This document shows positions 35,226 to 43,651 of a stretch of DNA of 64,000 bases, one piece after another (position 1 is the first letter of the stretch; each line of letters starts with the position of its first letter). The translations under genes were made by a program, and so were the position numbers. The notes under the pieces were generated by a model. That model was not told the origin of the DNA. It worked only from the letters and a program-made list of their open reading frames with translations, and did no database searches. The stretch lies in the NCBI RefSeq assembly GCF_028657945.1, contig NZ_CP059693.1, positions 4,092,001 to 4,156,000 on the forward strand, given 5' to 3'. Source of the stretch: Thalassomonas haliotis (lineage in GTDB: Bacteria; Pseudomonadota; Gammaproteobacteria; Enterobacterales; Alteromonadaceae).

Positions 35226-35943
35226 CCTGGCTGTCTCCCCGGCGCTCCTTATTTAATAAGGCCTGCCCCATGGTAATGGCCTTTACTGCCTTAGAGCGAA
35301 ACTCACGGATAAATAAGGTATAAACCACGAACATGCTGGCAAAAATAAACAGCACAGGATGGAAAAACCAGCAAATCACCGCCAGGGAAAAATAATAAGA
35401 ACGCAGCCCGTAATTATAGGAATGGGCCGCCTGATCCTGGACCACCGCCATCTCCCTGGCATATTGCATCAGGTTTTTATTATCGCCGTTTTTATCTAAG
35501 GGGGCCGCCCCTATCATCACATTTAAAAAGCCATACTGGCGCATCGACCAGGTAAACTGGAAAAATGAAATAACAAAAATAAAGGCCAGCAGGCTCAACT
35601 TTAACTGAATCGCCAGATGATTGGGAAACTCGGCATAAGGAATAGAAGACAAAACTTCTTCAAGTTTTTCTACCTGGGCAAACAAGGTCAGCACACCGGC
35701 AAGGATCAACAGGGTGCTGGAGGCAAAAAAGGCAATATTGCGCTCCAGGTTTGCCAGCAAAGCCGCATCCCCGACCCGGATATCCCGGACCATGATCTCA
35801 TACATCCAATGTATCCTGTGCTGATGTAAACAACGGGCAATACAATCGGTTGTTTTCGCTTTTTTACGGGCAAACCAGGTATAGCCGGTCCAGAGCACAA
35901 CAAATATAACCAGGGCACTAATATCTAACAGGGTAAAGGGCAT
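35215..35943 (-). CDS. DUF599 inner-membrane protein
   Basis: 242 residues, membrane helices at about 5-22, 75-95, 108-128 and 185-215. The family signature is seen in YTWFARKKAKT, HRIHWMYEIMVRDIRVGDAALLANL and FSWSMRQYGFLNVMIGAAP-like text (here FTWSMRQYGFLNVM). Function unknown. Upstream gene of the DUF599-DUF2919 pair. Confidence 0.82.
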   Translation of the reverse strand: MPFTLLDISALVIFVVLWTGYTWFARKKAKTTDCIARCLHQHRIHWMYEIMVRDIRVGDAALLANLERNIAFFASSTLLILAGVLTLFAQVEKLEEVLSSIPYAEFPNHLAIQLKLSLLAFIFVISFFQFTWSMRQYGFLNVMIGAAPLDKNGDNKNLMQYAREMAVVQDQAAHSYNYGLRSYYFSLAVICWFFHPVLFIFASMFVVYTLFIREFRSKAVKAITMGQALLNKERRGDSQDGT

Positions 35944-36226
35944 ATCAACTTCTTATCTTTTTTGCTCGGGCGCATGGGAAATTAAGGGCCGGATAAAAAC
36001 TCTGATCCGCCACTAAGGTTTTCTGCCACCGATTGTGCTAAAAAGTCAAAGATCTTGTCAATGCTTGCCGGTAATTAATCGCCTTACGCCCAGGGAATTT
36101 ACCGCAAGAATTGTGCTCAACGGCTAGAATAACAATTGTTTTTACATAAGAAATTTGTAATCATCTAGCGCCCGCATTTAGGGCGGCGAGCAATAAAAAC
36201 AATAAACCTGACTTTTGGGAGAAAAA

Positions 36227-38527
36227 ATGCCTGTGCTAAGGAATAGCTGTATTTTTGCAACAGCGCTAATCTTATTCACTGCTGGCAGCCAAACGGCATA
36301 CGCAAACACAACACCTGCTCCCGCGGGGCAACTCAATATTCCCTATTCTTCAAAAACCATTACCATAGACGGCGAAATCGACGACCAGGCATGGCAGGAT
36401 GCACTGGATATTTCCCTTAACATCGTCAATGACCCGTGGGAAAATCAGCCCAGTCCGGTACAAACCCGGGCAAAATTAATCGAAAACGGCGAAAATATTT
36501 ATATTGCCTTTGTCGCCGCCGATCCCGAGCCGGAAAATATCCAGGGCTATCTGACCGACCGGGACTCCTCCTGGCACGGCGATTTAGTGGGCATTAAACT
36601 TGATACCTTTAATAACCGCCGCCTGAATTACAAGTTTTTTGTTAACCCCTTCGGCGTACAGCATGACGGTATCACCAACGAACTCACCGGGCAAAGCAAT
36701 GACCTCTGGGATGGCTTTTGGCAATCCTACGGCAAAAAAACCGCCGACGGCTTCCAGGTTGAAATGGCCATCCCCTACAGCAGCTTGAATTTTAAACCCG
36801 GGACAGACATCAAAACCTGGGCTATCGAACTGGTGCGCCTCTATCCAAGAGATGAACGGTTAAGGATATCCCATATTCCGCTGGACCGGGACAACGCCTG
36901 CTGGGTCTGCCAGATGCCGGAGATCACCGGCTTTAAGCAGGCAAAAATGGGCTCAAACCTTAAAGTGACCCCATCATTGGTGGCTTCACAGGAAAGTAAC
37001 CGCGACATTTTTACCCCCGGCAGTGACTGGCAGCAAGAAGATGAGCTTGATGCCGGCCTGAGCCTCAGCTGGGGACTCAGCGCAGATACCCAGCTCGATG
37101 CCACCATCAACCCCGACTTTTCCAACGTCGAAACCGACAGCGCGCAATTAACCGCCAATAAGAATTTTTCCCTGTTCTACGATGAAAAGCGTGCCTTTTT
37201 TCTGGAAAATTCCGATTATTTTGCCAGTAACTACAACCTGGTGCATACCCGTAATATCAGCGATCCCGATTACGGGGTAAAGCTCACCGGGCGCGACAAT
37301 AATCACAGTTACGGGGTCTTTATCACCAATGATACCCAAACCAGCTATATCAAACCGGGTAACTTAAGCTCCTCTTTGGTGGTAAGCGACAAAGATAGCC
37401 ACGCCGCGGCAATAAACTACCGTTATGAGCCAAGTGAAGATCTCTCCTTTGGTATCACTTCAACCCTGAGGGTAAATGATGATTACCATAACGCCCTGGT
37501 AAGTGTTGACAGCAAATACCGACTCTCAAACTCCAACACCCTGACTGCCCAGCTATTACACAGCAATACCCGGGACGAAAATGAAGACCCGGGTATCATA
37601 TTGCTCAGCAGCCAACAAGAAAATAAAAGCCGTGACCAGGCCTTTAAACTTGCCCTTGAGCACGACTCTGAATTCTGGCAGCTCGGCGCCCGCCACCAGC
37701 AAATAGGCAAAGACTTTCGCGCCGACCTCGGCTATATGACCAGGGCCGACTTTAAAGAAAGCCAGCTCGAAGCCAAACGTTTGTTTTACGGCACAAGCGA
37801 GTCAGTGTGGACAGAAGCCAATATCAGCAGCGAATGGACCATACGCCATAACGAGCAGGATGAATTTATCTCACGCGAGCTTATCACCGAGCTGCAGGTA
37901 TTAGGCCCCTATTTAAGCGAAATAGACATAGAATTTCAGCAAGCCACAAAAACCGGCTTAAGATTTAATTCAGCAGACAGGGGCATCCTGGGCAACAGTG
38001 ACCAGTTTGACGAGCAAAAAATTAAACTCTACGGGGAATTTCAGCCAACAGCCGCCGTCTTTACCGGTTTAGGCTATCAGTTTGGCGATCAGATAGACTA
38101 TACCAACAACCGCTTGGGAGATATCTCCAAAATTACCGGGTACCTGCAGATCCATGCCAACGATCACCTCTACTTCGACCTGTACCAAAACTATATCAAA
38201 CTCGAAGCCGACAAAGCCGAGGTCTATACCGAGCAGTTGATTGATTTACGCATCTCATACCAGTTTGATGTAAAAAGCGCTTTAAAACTGAGCCTGGTCT
38301 ACTCGGATATTGAAAGAAACCCGGCTAACAACCCCAGCCTTGGCGATGATTATTTAGGAACAAGCAAAAGCTTATCGAGCCAGCTGATTTATTCCTATAA
38401 ACTCAACCCACAATCGGTCTTTTATCTCGGCTATTCCGATAACAGCGCCCAGAACAACAGTGTAAACCGGCTTGAACGCCGGCAAAAAACATTTTTCTGT
38501 AAAGTCAGTTATAGCTGGATGCCGTAA
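36227..38527 (+). CDS. CBM9-like plus DUF5916 outer-membrane-type protein
   Basis: 766 residues from ATG 36227, which has GGGAG five bases upstream; an in-frame TTG at 36215 is less likely. A signal peptide (ALILFTAGSQTAYA) precedes a carbohydrate-binding family-9-like domain (about 35-210: DGEIDDQAWQDAL, IYIAFVAADPEP). The remainder is DUF5916, with QLDATINPDFSNVETDSAQ and ALFFLEN-like text (KRAFFLENSDYF) followed by many amphipathic strands, ending in an aromatic C-terminus (SYSWMP) as in beta-barrel outer-membrane proteins. Function unknown; members are often beside secreted hydrolases or peptidases. Confidence 0.82.
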   Translation: MPVLRNSCIFATALILFTAGSQTAYANTTPAPAGQLNIPYSSKTITIDGEIDDQAWQDALDISLNIVNDPWENQPSPVQTRAKLIENGENIYIAFVAADPEPENIQGYLTDRDSSWHGDLVGIKLDTFNNRRLNYKFFVNPFGVQHDGITNELTGQSNDLWDGFWQSYGKKTADGFQVEMAIPYSSLNFKPGTDIKTWAIELVRLYPRDERLRISHIPLDRDNACWVCQMPEITGFKQAKMGSNLKVTPSLVASQESNRDIFTPGSDWQQEDELDAGLSLSWGLSADTQLDATINPDFSNVETDSAQLTANKNFSLFYDEKRAFFLENSDYFASNYNLVHTRNISDPDYGVKLTGRDNNHSYGVFITNDTQTSYIKPGNLSSSLVVSDKDSHAAAINYRYEPSEDLSFGITSTLRVNDDYHNALVSVDSKYRLSNSNTLTAQLLHSNTRDENEDPGIILLSSQQENKSRDQAFKLALEHDSEFWQLGARHQQIGKDFRADLGYMTRADFKESQLEAKRLFYGTSESVWTEANISSEWTIRHNEQDEFISRELITELQVLGPYLSEIDIEFQQATKTGLRFNSADRGILGNSDQFDEQKIKLYGEFQPTAAVFTGLGYQFGDQIDYTNNRLGDISKITGYLQIHANDHLYFDLYQNYIKLEADKAEVYTEQLIDLRISYQFDVKSALKLSLVYSDIERNPANNPSLGDDYLGTSKSLSSQLIYSYKLNPQSVFYLGYSDNSAQNNSVNRLERRQKTFFCKVSYSWMP

Positions 38528-38704
38528 AATACTAGCGGCGGCTGGCCCGGCAACGGCTCCGCCGCCAAAATCTTTATGCCCGGGTTGGCTCAAAACAACA
38601 ACAATAAAACCCGGTCAAATTGAATTGGCTATAATTCAACCGTTTAAATCAACCCGCATACAAGCCGCCGCCTTGGGGATACAATCAAGCCATTACTAAC
38701 AGAG

Positions 38705-38724
38705 TTATCCACAAGAATTGTGGA
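38705..38724. promoter_or_regulatory. Consensus DnaA box within an inverted repeat
   Basis: TTATCCACA (38705-38713) is the consensus DnaA box. TCCACAA - GAA - TTGTGGA (38708-38724) is a perfect 7-bp inverted repeat, so a second, opposed box-like site (TGTCCACAA) abuts it. Confidence 0.4.
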
Positions 38725-38895
38725 CATCCGGAAAAAAACCAGCCGGACAATAAACAACCAGCCAAGGTTTAAAAAACAAACAAACACACGTCTGGCCGGT
38801 AAATCTTTCGATATTCTCTTGCAAATTCAGCCCAATGTACTAAAGTTTGTGCTGGTGTTTTTCTCTGCCAGCGGCTTTTTCAGCCGATAAAAAAC

Positions 38896-38904
38896 TTTTC
38901 CACA
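38896..38904 (+). promoter_or_regulatory. DnaA-box-like TTTTCCACA
   Basis: Fits the TTWTNCACA pattern, 183 bp from the consensus box. Two sites in one gene-free region suggest DnaA titration or control, but this is weak on its own. Confidence 0.3.
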
Positions 38905-39136
38905 AGCAACTCTCTCTTCGCTTCTTTACTCCCTTAGATATACATTACCAAGCCCTTAGCAGCAAAAACCCTGAACTCAAAAGCAAAAATTCCCGGTTTC
39001 GGACAAAATTGACCTCCTGCGCCAGCACGTTTCCTGTCTATACTTAATTTTAAAAATTAATCCAGCTAATTAACAATCACATACCTCTAATAGCAGCGTC
39101 AGAGGAATATGCTCAAAAACAAGGAAAGTGATCGCG

Positions 39137-40480
39137 ATGAAAACTCACCTGTTATGGCCACTGATATTCGTCCTGGGAGCACTGGGTTGTTCATCCAACA
39201 GCGCCTACCGCACCGCAGACAAACCATGTTTATATACCGCAGCAGGAGCATGCGCCACCAGTTTTATGCAAATCGCCAACCGCGGCAGCGACAAAGAATA
39301 TCAGCTCGGGTTTATCGAATACGACGACCAGGGACTGGCGCGCAGCCCGGCGCGTCGGGATCAGCTCCTGAGCCATTATCTTGAAGTGGCCGCCAGGCAA
39401 GACGTGCTCTTGCTTACTTTTATCCACGGCTGGCATCACAGCGCCAAACCCCGGGACACGAATATCAGTAAATTCAGAAAGCTGCTGGAGCAGGTATCGG
39501 CCACCGAAAGCCGGGACAGCAGCAGGCAAAAACGTCAACGGCGTGCTGTGCTCGGGGTTTATATCGGCTGGCGCGGTGACTCGATAGATCTTGAATATAT
39601 CAATACCGTCACGTTTTGGGACAGGAAAAATACCGCTCACGAAGTTGGCCGCCAGGGGGTAACCCAGGCCCTGCTCAAACTGGAAGAGCTGGTTAATGTC
39701 CGCAATTTCATCAAAGAAGGCAGCCCGGCATCCACCAGCCGCCTGGTGGTTATCGGCCACTCCTTTGGCGGCGCCGTCGTTTATAGCTCGTTGCAAAAAG
39801 TCCTGACCGATCGCTTTATTGATTCGCGCAAAAACAAAAATTACCAGGGCAACGCCGGCGGTTTTGGCGATCTGGTGTTGTTAATGAACCCGGCCTTTGA
39901 AGCGCTGCGTTTTGCGCCTTTATTTCATTTATCGCAGCAGGGCTGCAGGCGATATTTAGCCGATCAGCTGCCGAAACTGGCAGTGCTGACCTCAGAAACC
40001 GACTATGCCACGGGTATTGCCTTCCCGGTGGGACGCAGCCTGTCGACCTTTTTCGAGTCTCACAGAAATATGACCCGGCATTACTGCATCCGCCCGGGAA
40101 GCAAGGGTAAACAAGCGGTGGAAATCAGCCAGGGCAGCGCCGACCGTACCGCCATCGGCCATTTCGAACCTTACCTGACCCACAGCTTATCGGCAAAATC
40201 ATCCGATAGTGATAAAAAAGCCTTCGACCTGCTTTATGCCTACCAAAACTGGTCGGCGGCGGATAAAAGCCAAGACGGTATCTTCAGCACGGTTGATTTA
40301 AACAGCCACAAGCGCACCACCGCCCGCAATCCCTATATGAACATTCAGGTATCAAAAACTTTGATGGACGGCCATAACGACATCTGGGGCGAGGATATAG
40401 TGCAGTTTGTCAGTGAATTGATCCGCATGTCTACCACGCCAAAAGAAGTCTATGAACGGATGCTTAACCAGCATCAATAA
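39137..40480 (+). CDS. Lipoprotein with alpha/beta-hydrolase domain
   Basis: 447 residues from ATG 39137 (AAGGAAAG upstream; GTG 39128 is possible). Lipobox LGALGC places the lipidated Cys at 18. The hydrolase domain starts with LLTFIHGWHHSAKP (oxyanion strand) and has the nucleophile elbow VVIGHSFGGAV; an Asp/His pair should follow, and GHNDIWGEDIV near the C-terminus is a candidate. The pattern resembles esterase/lipase-like hypothetical lipoproteins. Substrate unknown. It precedes the collagen-peptide operon by 215 bp and may or may not belong to it. Confidence 0.75.
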   Translation: MKTHLLWPLIFVLGALGCSSNSAYRTADKPCLYTAAGACATSFMQIANRGSDKEYQLGFIEYDDQGLARSPARRDQLLSHYLEVAARQDVLLLTFIHGWHHSAKPRDTNISKFRKLLEQVSATESRDSSRQKRQRRAVLGVYIGWRGDSIDLEYINTVTFWDRKNTAHEVGRQGVTQALLKLEELVNVRNFIKEGSPASTSRLVVIGHSFGGAVVYSSLQKVLTDRFIDSRKNKNYQGNAGGFGDLVLLMNPAFEALRFAPLFHLSQQGCRRYLADQLPKLAVLTSETDYATGIAFPVGRSLSTFFESHRNMTRHYCIRPGSKGKQAVEISQGSADRTAIGHFEPYLTHSLSAKSSDSDKKAFDLLYAYQNWSAADKSQDGIFSTVDLNSHKRTTARNPYMNIQVSKTLMDGHNDIWGEDIVQFVSELIRMSTTPKEVYERMLNQHQ

Positions 40481-40641
40481 CCTTTGGCAGCGCCCGGCGC
40501 AACTTGCCCTAACTAGCGGCAAGGGAACCGGGCTGCCATAGTCAAGGGCCAATAAAACTCCTGCTGGTTACCTTAAAGACAAGCGCGGGTATTTGGCCGC
40601 GGCAAATGAAAAACTTCCTGTGTCCCCCAACAAAAAGTATA

Positions 40642-40651
40642 TTGTATACAA
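40642..40651. promoter_or_regulatory. Palindromic operator upstream of the POT transporter
   Basis: TTGTATACAA, a perfect 10-bp palindrome 45 bp before the transporter start, with a TATAAA (40661-40666) just downstream. The pattern TnGTATACnA fits FCD-subfamily GntR regulators, many of which control amino-acid and hydroxyproline catabolism. The same core lies upstream of the M24/M9 operon at 48056. Confidence 0.55.
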
Positions 40652-40695
40652 GTATTGTGTTATAAAATTAAAAAGCATAAAAAACAGCCAATAGC

Positions 40696-42489
40696 ATGAC
40701 AACAATAAAAACCTCCCCTTTCCCGGCAACCTTCTATGTCGCCAATACCATGGAAATTTTTGAACGCCTGGCCTGGTACGGCATTTATACCCTGCTGGCA
40801 AGTTATATTATGACGCCAACGGCCCAGGGCGGCCTGGGACTGGGCAATAGCGAGCGCGGTTTGATCATGGGGGTGGTGCCGTTTTTCCTTTATTTATTCC
40901 CGGTTATCTCCGGTGCACTGGCAGACAGGTTCGGCTACCGGAAAATGTTCCTGCTCTCTTTTATCCTGATGGCCCCCAGCTATTACTTGCTCGGTTATGC
41001 CACAGATCTCGGCAGTTTTATCAGTATCTTTATGCTGATCGCCCTCGGCGCCGGTATCTTTAAACCTGTGGTGATCGCCACCATCAGCCGTACCACAGAC
41101 AGCAGCAACCGGGGACTGGGTTTTGGCATCTTCTATATGATGGTCAATATCGGCGGTTTTTTGGGGCCGGTATTGGCCCCCATTATCCAGAAAAATTACG
41201 GCTGGCAATATGTGTTTATCTTCGCCGCGCTATGGGTTTCCATCAATTTTATTCCGGCATTATTTTTCTACCGGGAGCCAGAGCGCCAAACCAACAACAA
41301 ACCATTAAGGCAGGTTTTTGCTGAAATGCAGCAGGTGCTGGGCAATGCCCGGCTGGCATTACTTGTGGTGCCGTTACTTTTTCTGCTGGTGGCCTTTTAC
41401 GCCGGTTTGCTCGCCAGCGGCAAAGTCACCCTGATAGTGGCCGCAACGCTGATCCTGCTCGCCTTGCTTTGGGACCTGGTACTGGCTTATCAGCAAACGG
41501 GAGCTAAACAAGCCGCCAGCCCCTGGTACCGGCAGAAAATGCAACTGGGTAACAAGGCTTTTATGATTTATTTGCTGATTATCACAGGGTTCTGGACCGT
41601 TTACCTGCAGCTGTTTATTACCCTGCCGGTGTATATCCGCGACTTTGTCGACAGCTCAGATCTGGTCAGGTTATTACATCAACTCAGTCCCTGGCTGCAC
41701 GACTCCCTGACCGCCGTTAACCTTGATACCTTGGCGGCAGAAATCACCCGGTTGGCGGATAAACTTGCTTTCGCCGAGCTGCAAAATACCCGCATAAGCC
41801 ATATCGCCATCAGGGAAATCACCACCGCCTTAGTCGCCCTCGATGTACGCGTACCGGTACAAGAGCTGCAATATGCCTTTGTGCGCATCAACCAGGCAGA
41901 CCCTTTGGCAACGGCCCGGTTAAGCCAGGAATATGCCCGCCTCTGGGCGCAGGAGTACCGCCAGATAAATCCCGCAACCCTGCTAAGCCTGGACTTTTTA
42001 ATGATCATCTTATTCCAGGTTGCCATCAGCCGCTTTATCGGCCGGTTCAAACCCTTACCGACCCTGATTGCCGGTACCGGCATTATTGCCCTGGCCATGC
42101 TGGCGGGCGGCTTCGCCCACGGCGTTATTTTCGGCGGTTTGTTGATCGCCTGTTCGGTCATTGTCTTCGCCGTCGGGGAAATGACCGCCTCGCCGAAAAG
42201 CCAGGAATATGTCGCCTCCTTTGCCCCTAAAGATAAAGCCGCCATGTTTATGGGTTATTACTTTGTTTCCATGGCACTGGGCAACTTATTTGCCGGTTTG
42301 CTGTCCGGCTGGTTATATCAAGAGATAGCGCTGGACATGGCCAGTCCTGTATTGATGTGGCTTATTTTCGCCTCCCTCGGCCTGCTGACCTGTTTTGCCC
42401 TGTACCTTTTCAACCGAAAACTGGTGACGGAAATTGAACAACAGCAATACCAGCTCATAGCAGAGCCAGAAACCGCAACAGGAAAATAA
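40696..42489 (+). CDS. POT/PTR-family proton-dependent peptide transporter with inserted domain
   Basis: 597-residue MFS transporter. POT signatures are clear: EIFERLAWYGIY in helix 1 (the ExxER-type proton-coupling motif), GALADRFGYRK after helix 2, and FYMMVNIGGFLGP (PTR2 motif) in helix 5. Canonical bacterial POTs have 450-510 residues; here a soluble, Leu- and Ala-rich insertion of about 110 residues (about 315-427) follows helix 7 (FWTVYLQLFITLP). It would import di- and tripeptides, here presumably Pro- and Hyp-containing collagen fragments. First gene of a plus-strand unit; the dehydratase gene begins 4 bp later. Confidence 0.88.
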   Translation: MTTIKTSPFPATFYVANTMEIFERLAWYGIYTLLASYIMTPTAQGGLGLGNSERGLIMGVVPFFLYLFPVISGALADRFGYRKMFLLSFILMAPSYYLLGYATDLGSFISIFMLIALGAGIFKPVVIATISRTTDSSNRGLGFGIFYMMVNIGGFLGPVLAPIIQKNYGWQYVFIFAALWVSINFIPALFFYREPERQTNNKPLRQVFAEMQQVLGNARLALLVVPLLFLLVAFYAGLLASGKVTLIVAATLILLALLWDLVLAYQQTGAKQAASPWYRQKMQLGNKAFMIYLLIITGFWTVYLQLFITLPVYIRDFVDSSDLVRLLHQLSPWLHDSLTAVNLDTLAAEITRLADKLAFAELQNTRISHIAIREITTALVALDVRVPVQELQYAFVRINQADPLATARLSQEYARLWAQEYRQINPATLLSLDFLMIILFQVAISRFIGRFKPLPTLIAGTGIIALAMLAGGFAHGVIFGGLLIACSVIVFAVGEMTASPKSQEYVASFAPKDKAAMFMGYYFVSMALGNLFAGLLSGWLYQEIALDMASPVLMWLIFASLGLLTCFALYLFNRKLVTEIEQQQYQLIAEPETATGK

Positions 42490-42493
42490 GCAG

Positions 42494-43591
42494 ATGCCTA
42501 CAAAACCAAGAACCGGCAAAGAAAATACCGCCGAAAAACTCCGCCAATGGCAGCCGCCGGAAGAAAGTGGTGCCAGGCAGGAAAACACCCAGATCATAGA
42601 AACACTTGAGTGCCATACCGGCGGCGAGCCGCTGCGCATCATTACCGGCGGCTTTCCTGAGCTTACCGGCACTACCGTCCTGGAAAAAAGGCGCAACTGC
42701 CGGCAGCACTATGATGCCCTGCGCCGCGCCCTGATGTTTGAACCCAGGGGCCACGCCGATATGTACGGCGCCATCATCACAGAGCCTGAGCGGGAAAACA
42801 GCCATTTTGGCGCCATTTTCATCCATAACGAAGGCTACAGCACTATGTGCGGCCATGCGGTGATCGCCCTGGCCAAATGTGCGGTAGAATCCGGCATGGT
42901 GGCACAAACCGGTGAAGTTACCCAAGTGGTGATCGATGTTCCCTGCGGGCAAATCCACGCCCGCGCCTTTGCCCGGGGCAAGGTAATCACCCGGGTAAGC
43001 TTTGACAGTGTCCCTGCTTTTGTTTATGCCGCCGGGCAAAGCATTTTTGTTGACGGCGTCGGCCAGGTTAATTTCGATATCGCCTTTGGCGGCGCTTTTT
43101 ATGCCTATGTACAGGCATCAAGCTTAGGGCTTGAATTAATCCCCAGACAACAGGAAAAACTCATTGCCTGCGGCAGGAAGATAAAAGCCGCCATCGCTAA
43201 CAAGCTGCCTGTCTGCCATCCGTTTGAGTCCGATTTGAGTTTTCTGTACGGGGTGATTTTTATTGACGACTCGCCGGTTGACGCCGTACACAGCCGTAAT
43301 GTCTGCATTTTTGCCGACGGTGAGCTCGATCGCAGCCCTACCGGCAGCGGCGTCAGCGGCCGCATTGCCCTGCATATCGCCAAAGAGCAAGTGTCGCTAA
43401 ACCAGGACATCATAATAGAGAGCATTTTAGGCAGCCAGTTTACCGTCCGGGCCTGTGAAGCGCTTGATTATGACGGTTACCCTGCGGTGATTGCCCGGGT
43501 CAGCGGCCAGGCTTTTGTCTGCGGCAAAGCTCAGTGGCTGATCAACGAACAGGACCCGCTCAAACACGGTTTTCTCTTAAGACAGTCCTAA
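42494..43591 (+). CDS. trans-3-hydroxy-L-proline dehydratase (proline racemase family)
   Basis: 365 residues. The family core begins at TLECHTGGEPLRI (about 37). Proline racemases and 4-hydroxyproline epimerases use two catalytic cysteines; here the first is Cys119 (STMCGHA) but the second position is Thr283 (DRSPTGSGVSG). The Cys/Thr pair is the diagnostic of trans-3-hydroxy-L-proline dehydratase (human L3HYPDH has Cys104/Thr273), which yields delta1-pyrroline-2-carboxylate. The neighbour at 44766 can reduce that product to L-proline. An unusual N-terminal extension of about 33 residues precedes the family core. The substrate is a minor residue of collagen, notably type IV. Confidence 0.88.
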   Translation: MPTKPRTGKENTAEKLRQWQPPEESGARQENTQIIETLECHTGGEPLRIITGGFPELTGTTVLEKRRNCRQHYDALRRALMFEPRGHADMYGAIITEPERENSHFGAIFIHNEGYSTMCGHAVIALAKCAVESGMVAQTGEVTQVVIDVPCGQIHARAFARGKVITRVSFDSVPAFVYAAGQSIFVDGVGQVNFDIAFGGAFYAYVQASSLGLELIPRQQEKLIACGRKIKAAIANKLPVCHPFESDLSFLYGVIFIDDSPVDAVHSRNVCIFADGELDRSPTGSGVSGRIALHIAKEQVSLNQDIIIESILGSQFTVRACEALDYDGYPAVIARVSGQAFVCGKAQWLINEQDPLKHGFLLRQS

Positions 43592-43651
43592 ACCATTAAT
43601 AGCAAACTCCTAATAGCAACCCCTTAACAATTTGAAAAGAGTAACAAGAAC

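Larger units (their letters stand above)
38528..39136. other. Intergenic region with DnaA-box-like sites
   Basis: 609 bp with no credible gene; the frame at 38847-39047 looks unlike a protein. It contains GGCGGC/GCCGCC arms around 38535-38565 (possible weak terminator), a perfect TTATCCACA with inverted partner (38705-38724) and TTTTCCACA (38896-38904). Confidence 0.5.

Noticed and set aside
38847-39047. 66-codon plus-strand frame in the gene-free stretch
   Set aside because: Unnatural composition, no ribosome site, and it overlaps the DnaA-box-like sequence.
42494-43591. Annotation as proline racemase or 4-hydroxyproline epimerase
   Set aside because: The second catalytic Cys is Thr283, which those enzymes do not tolerate.
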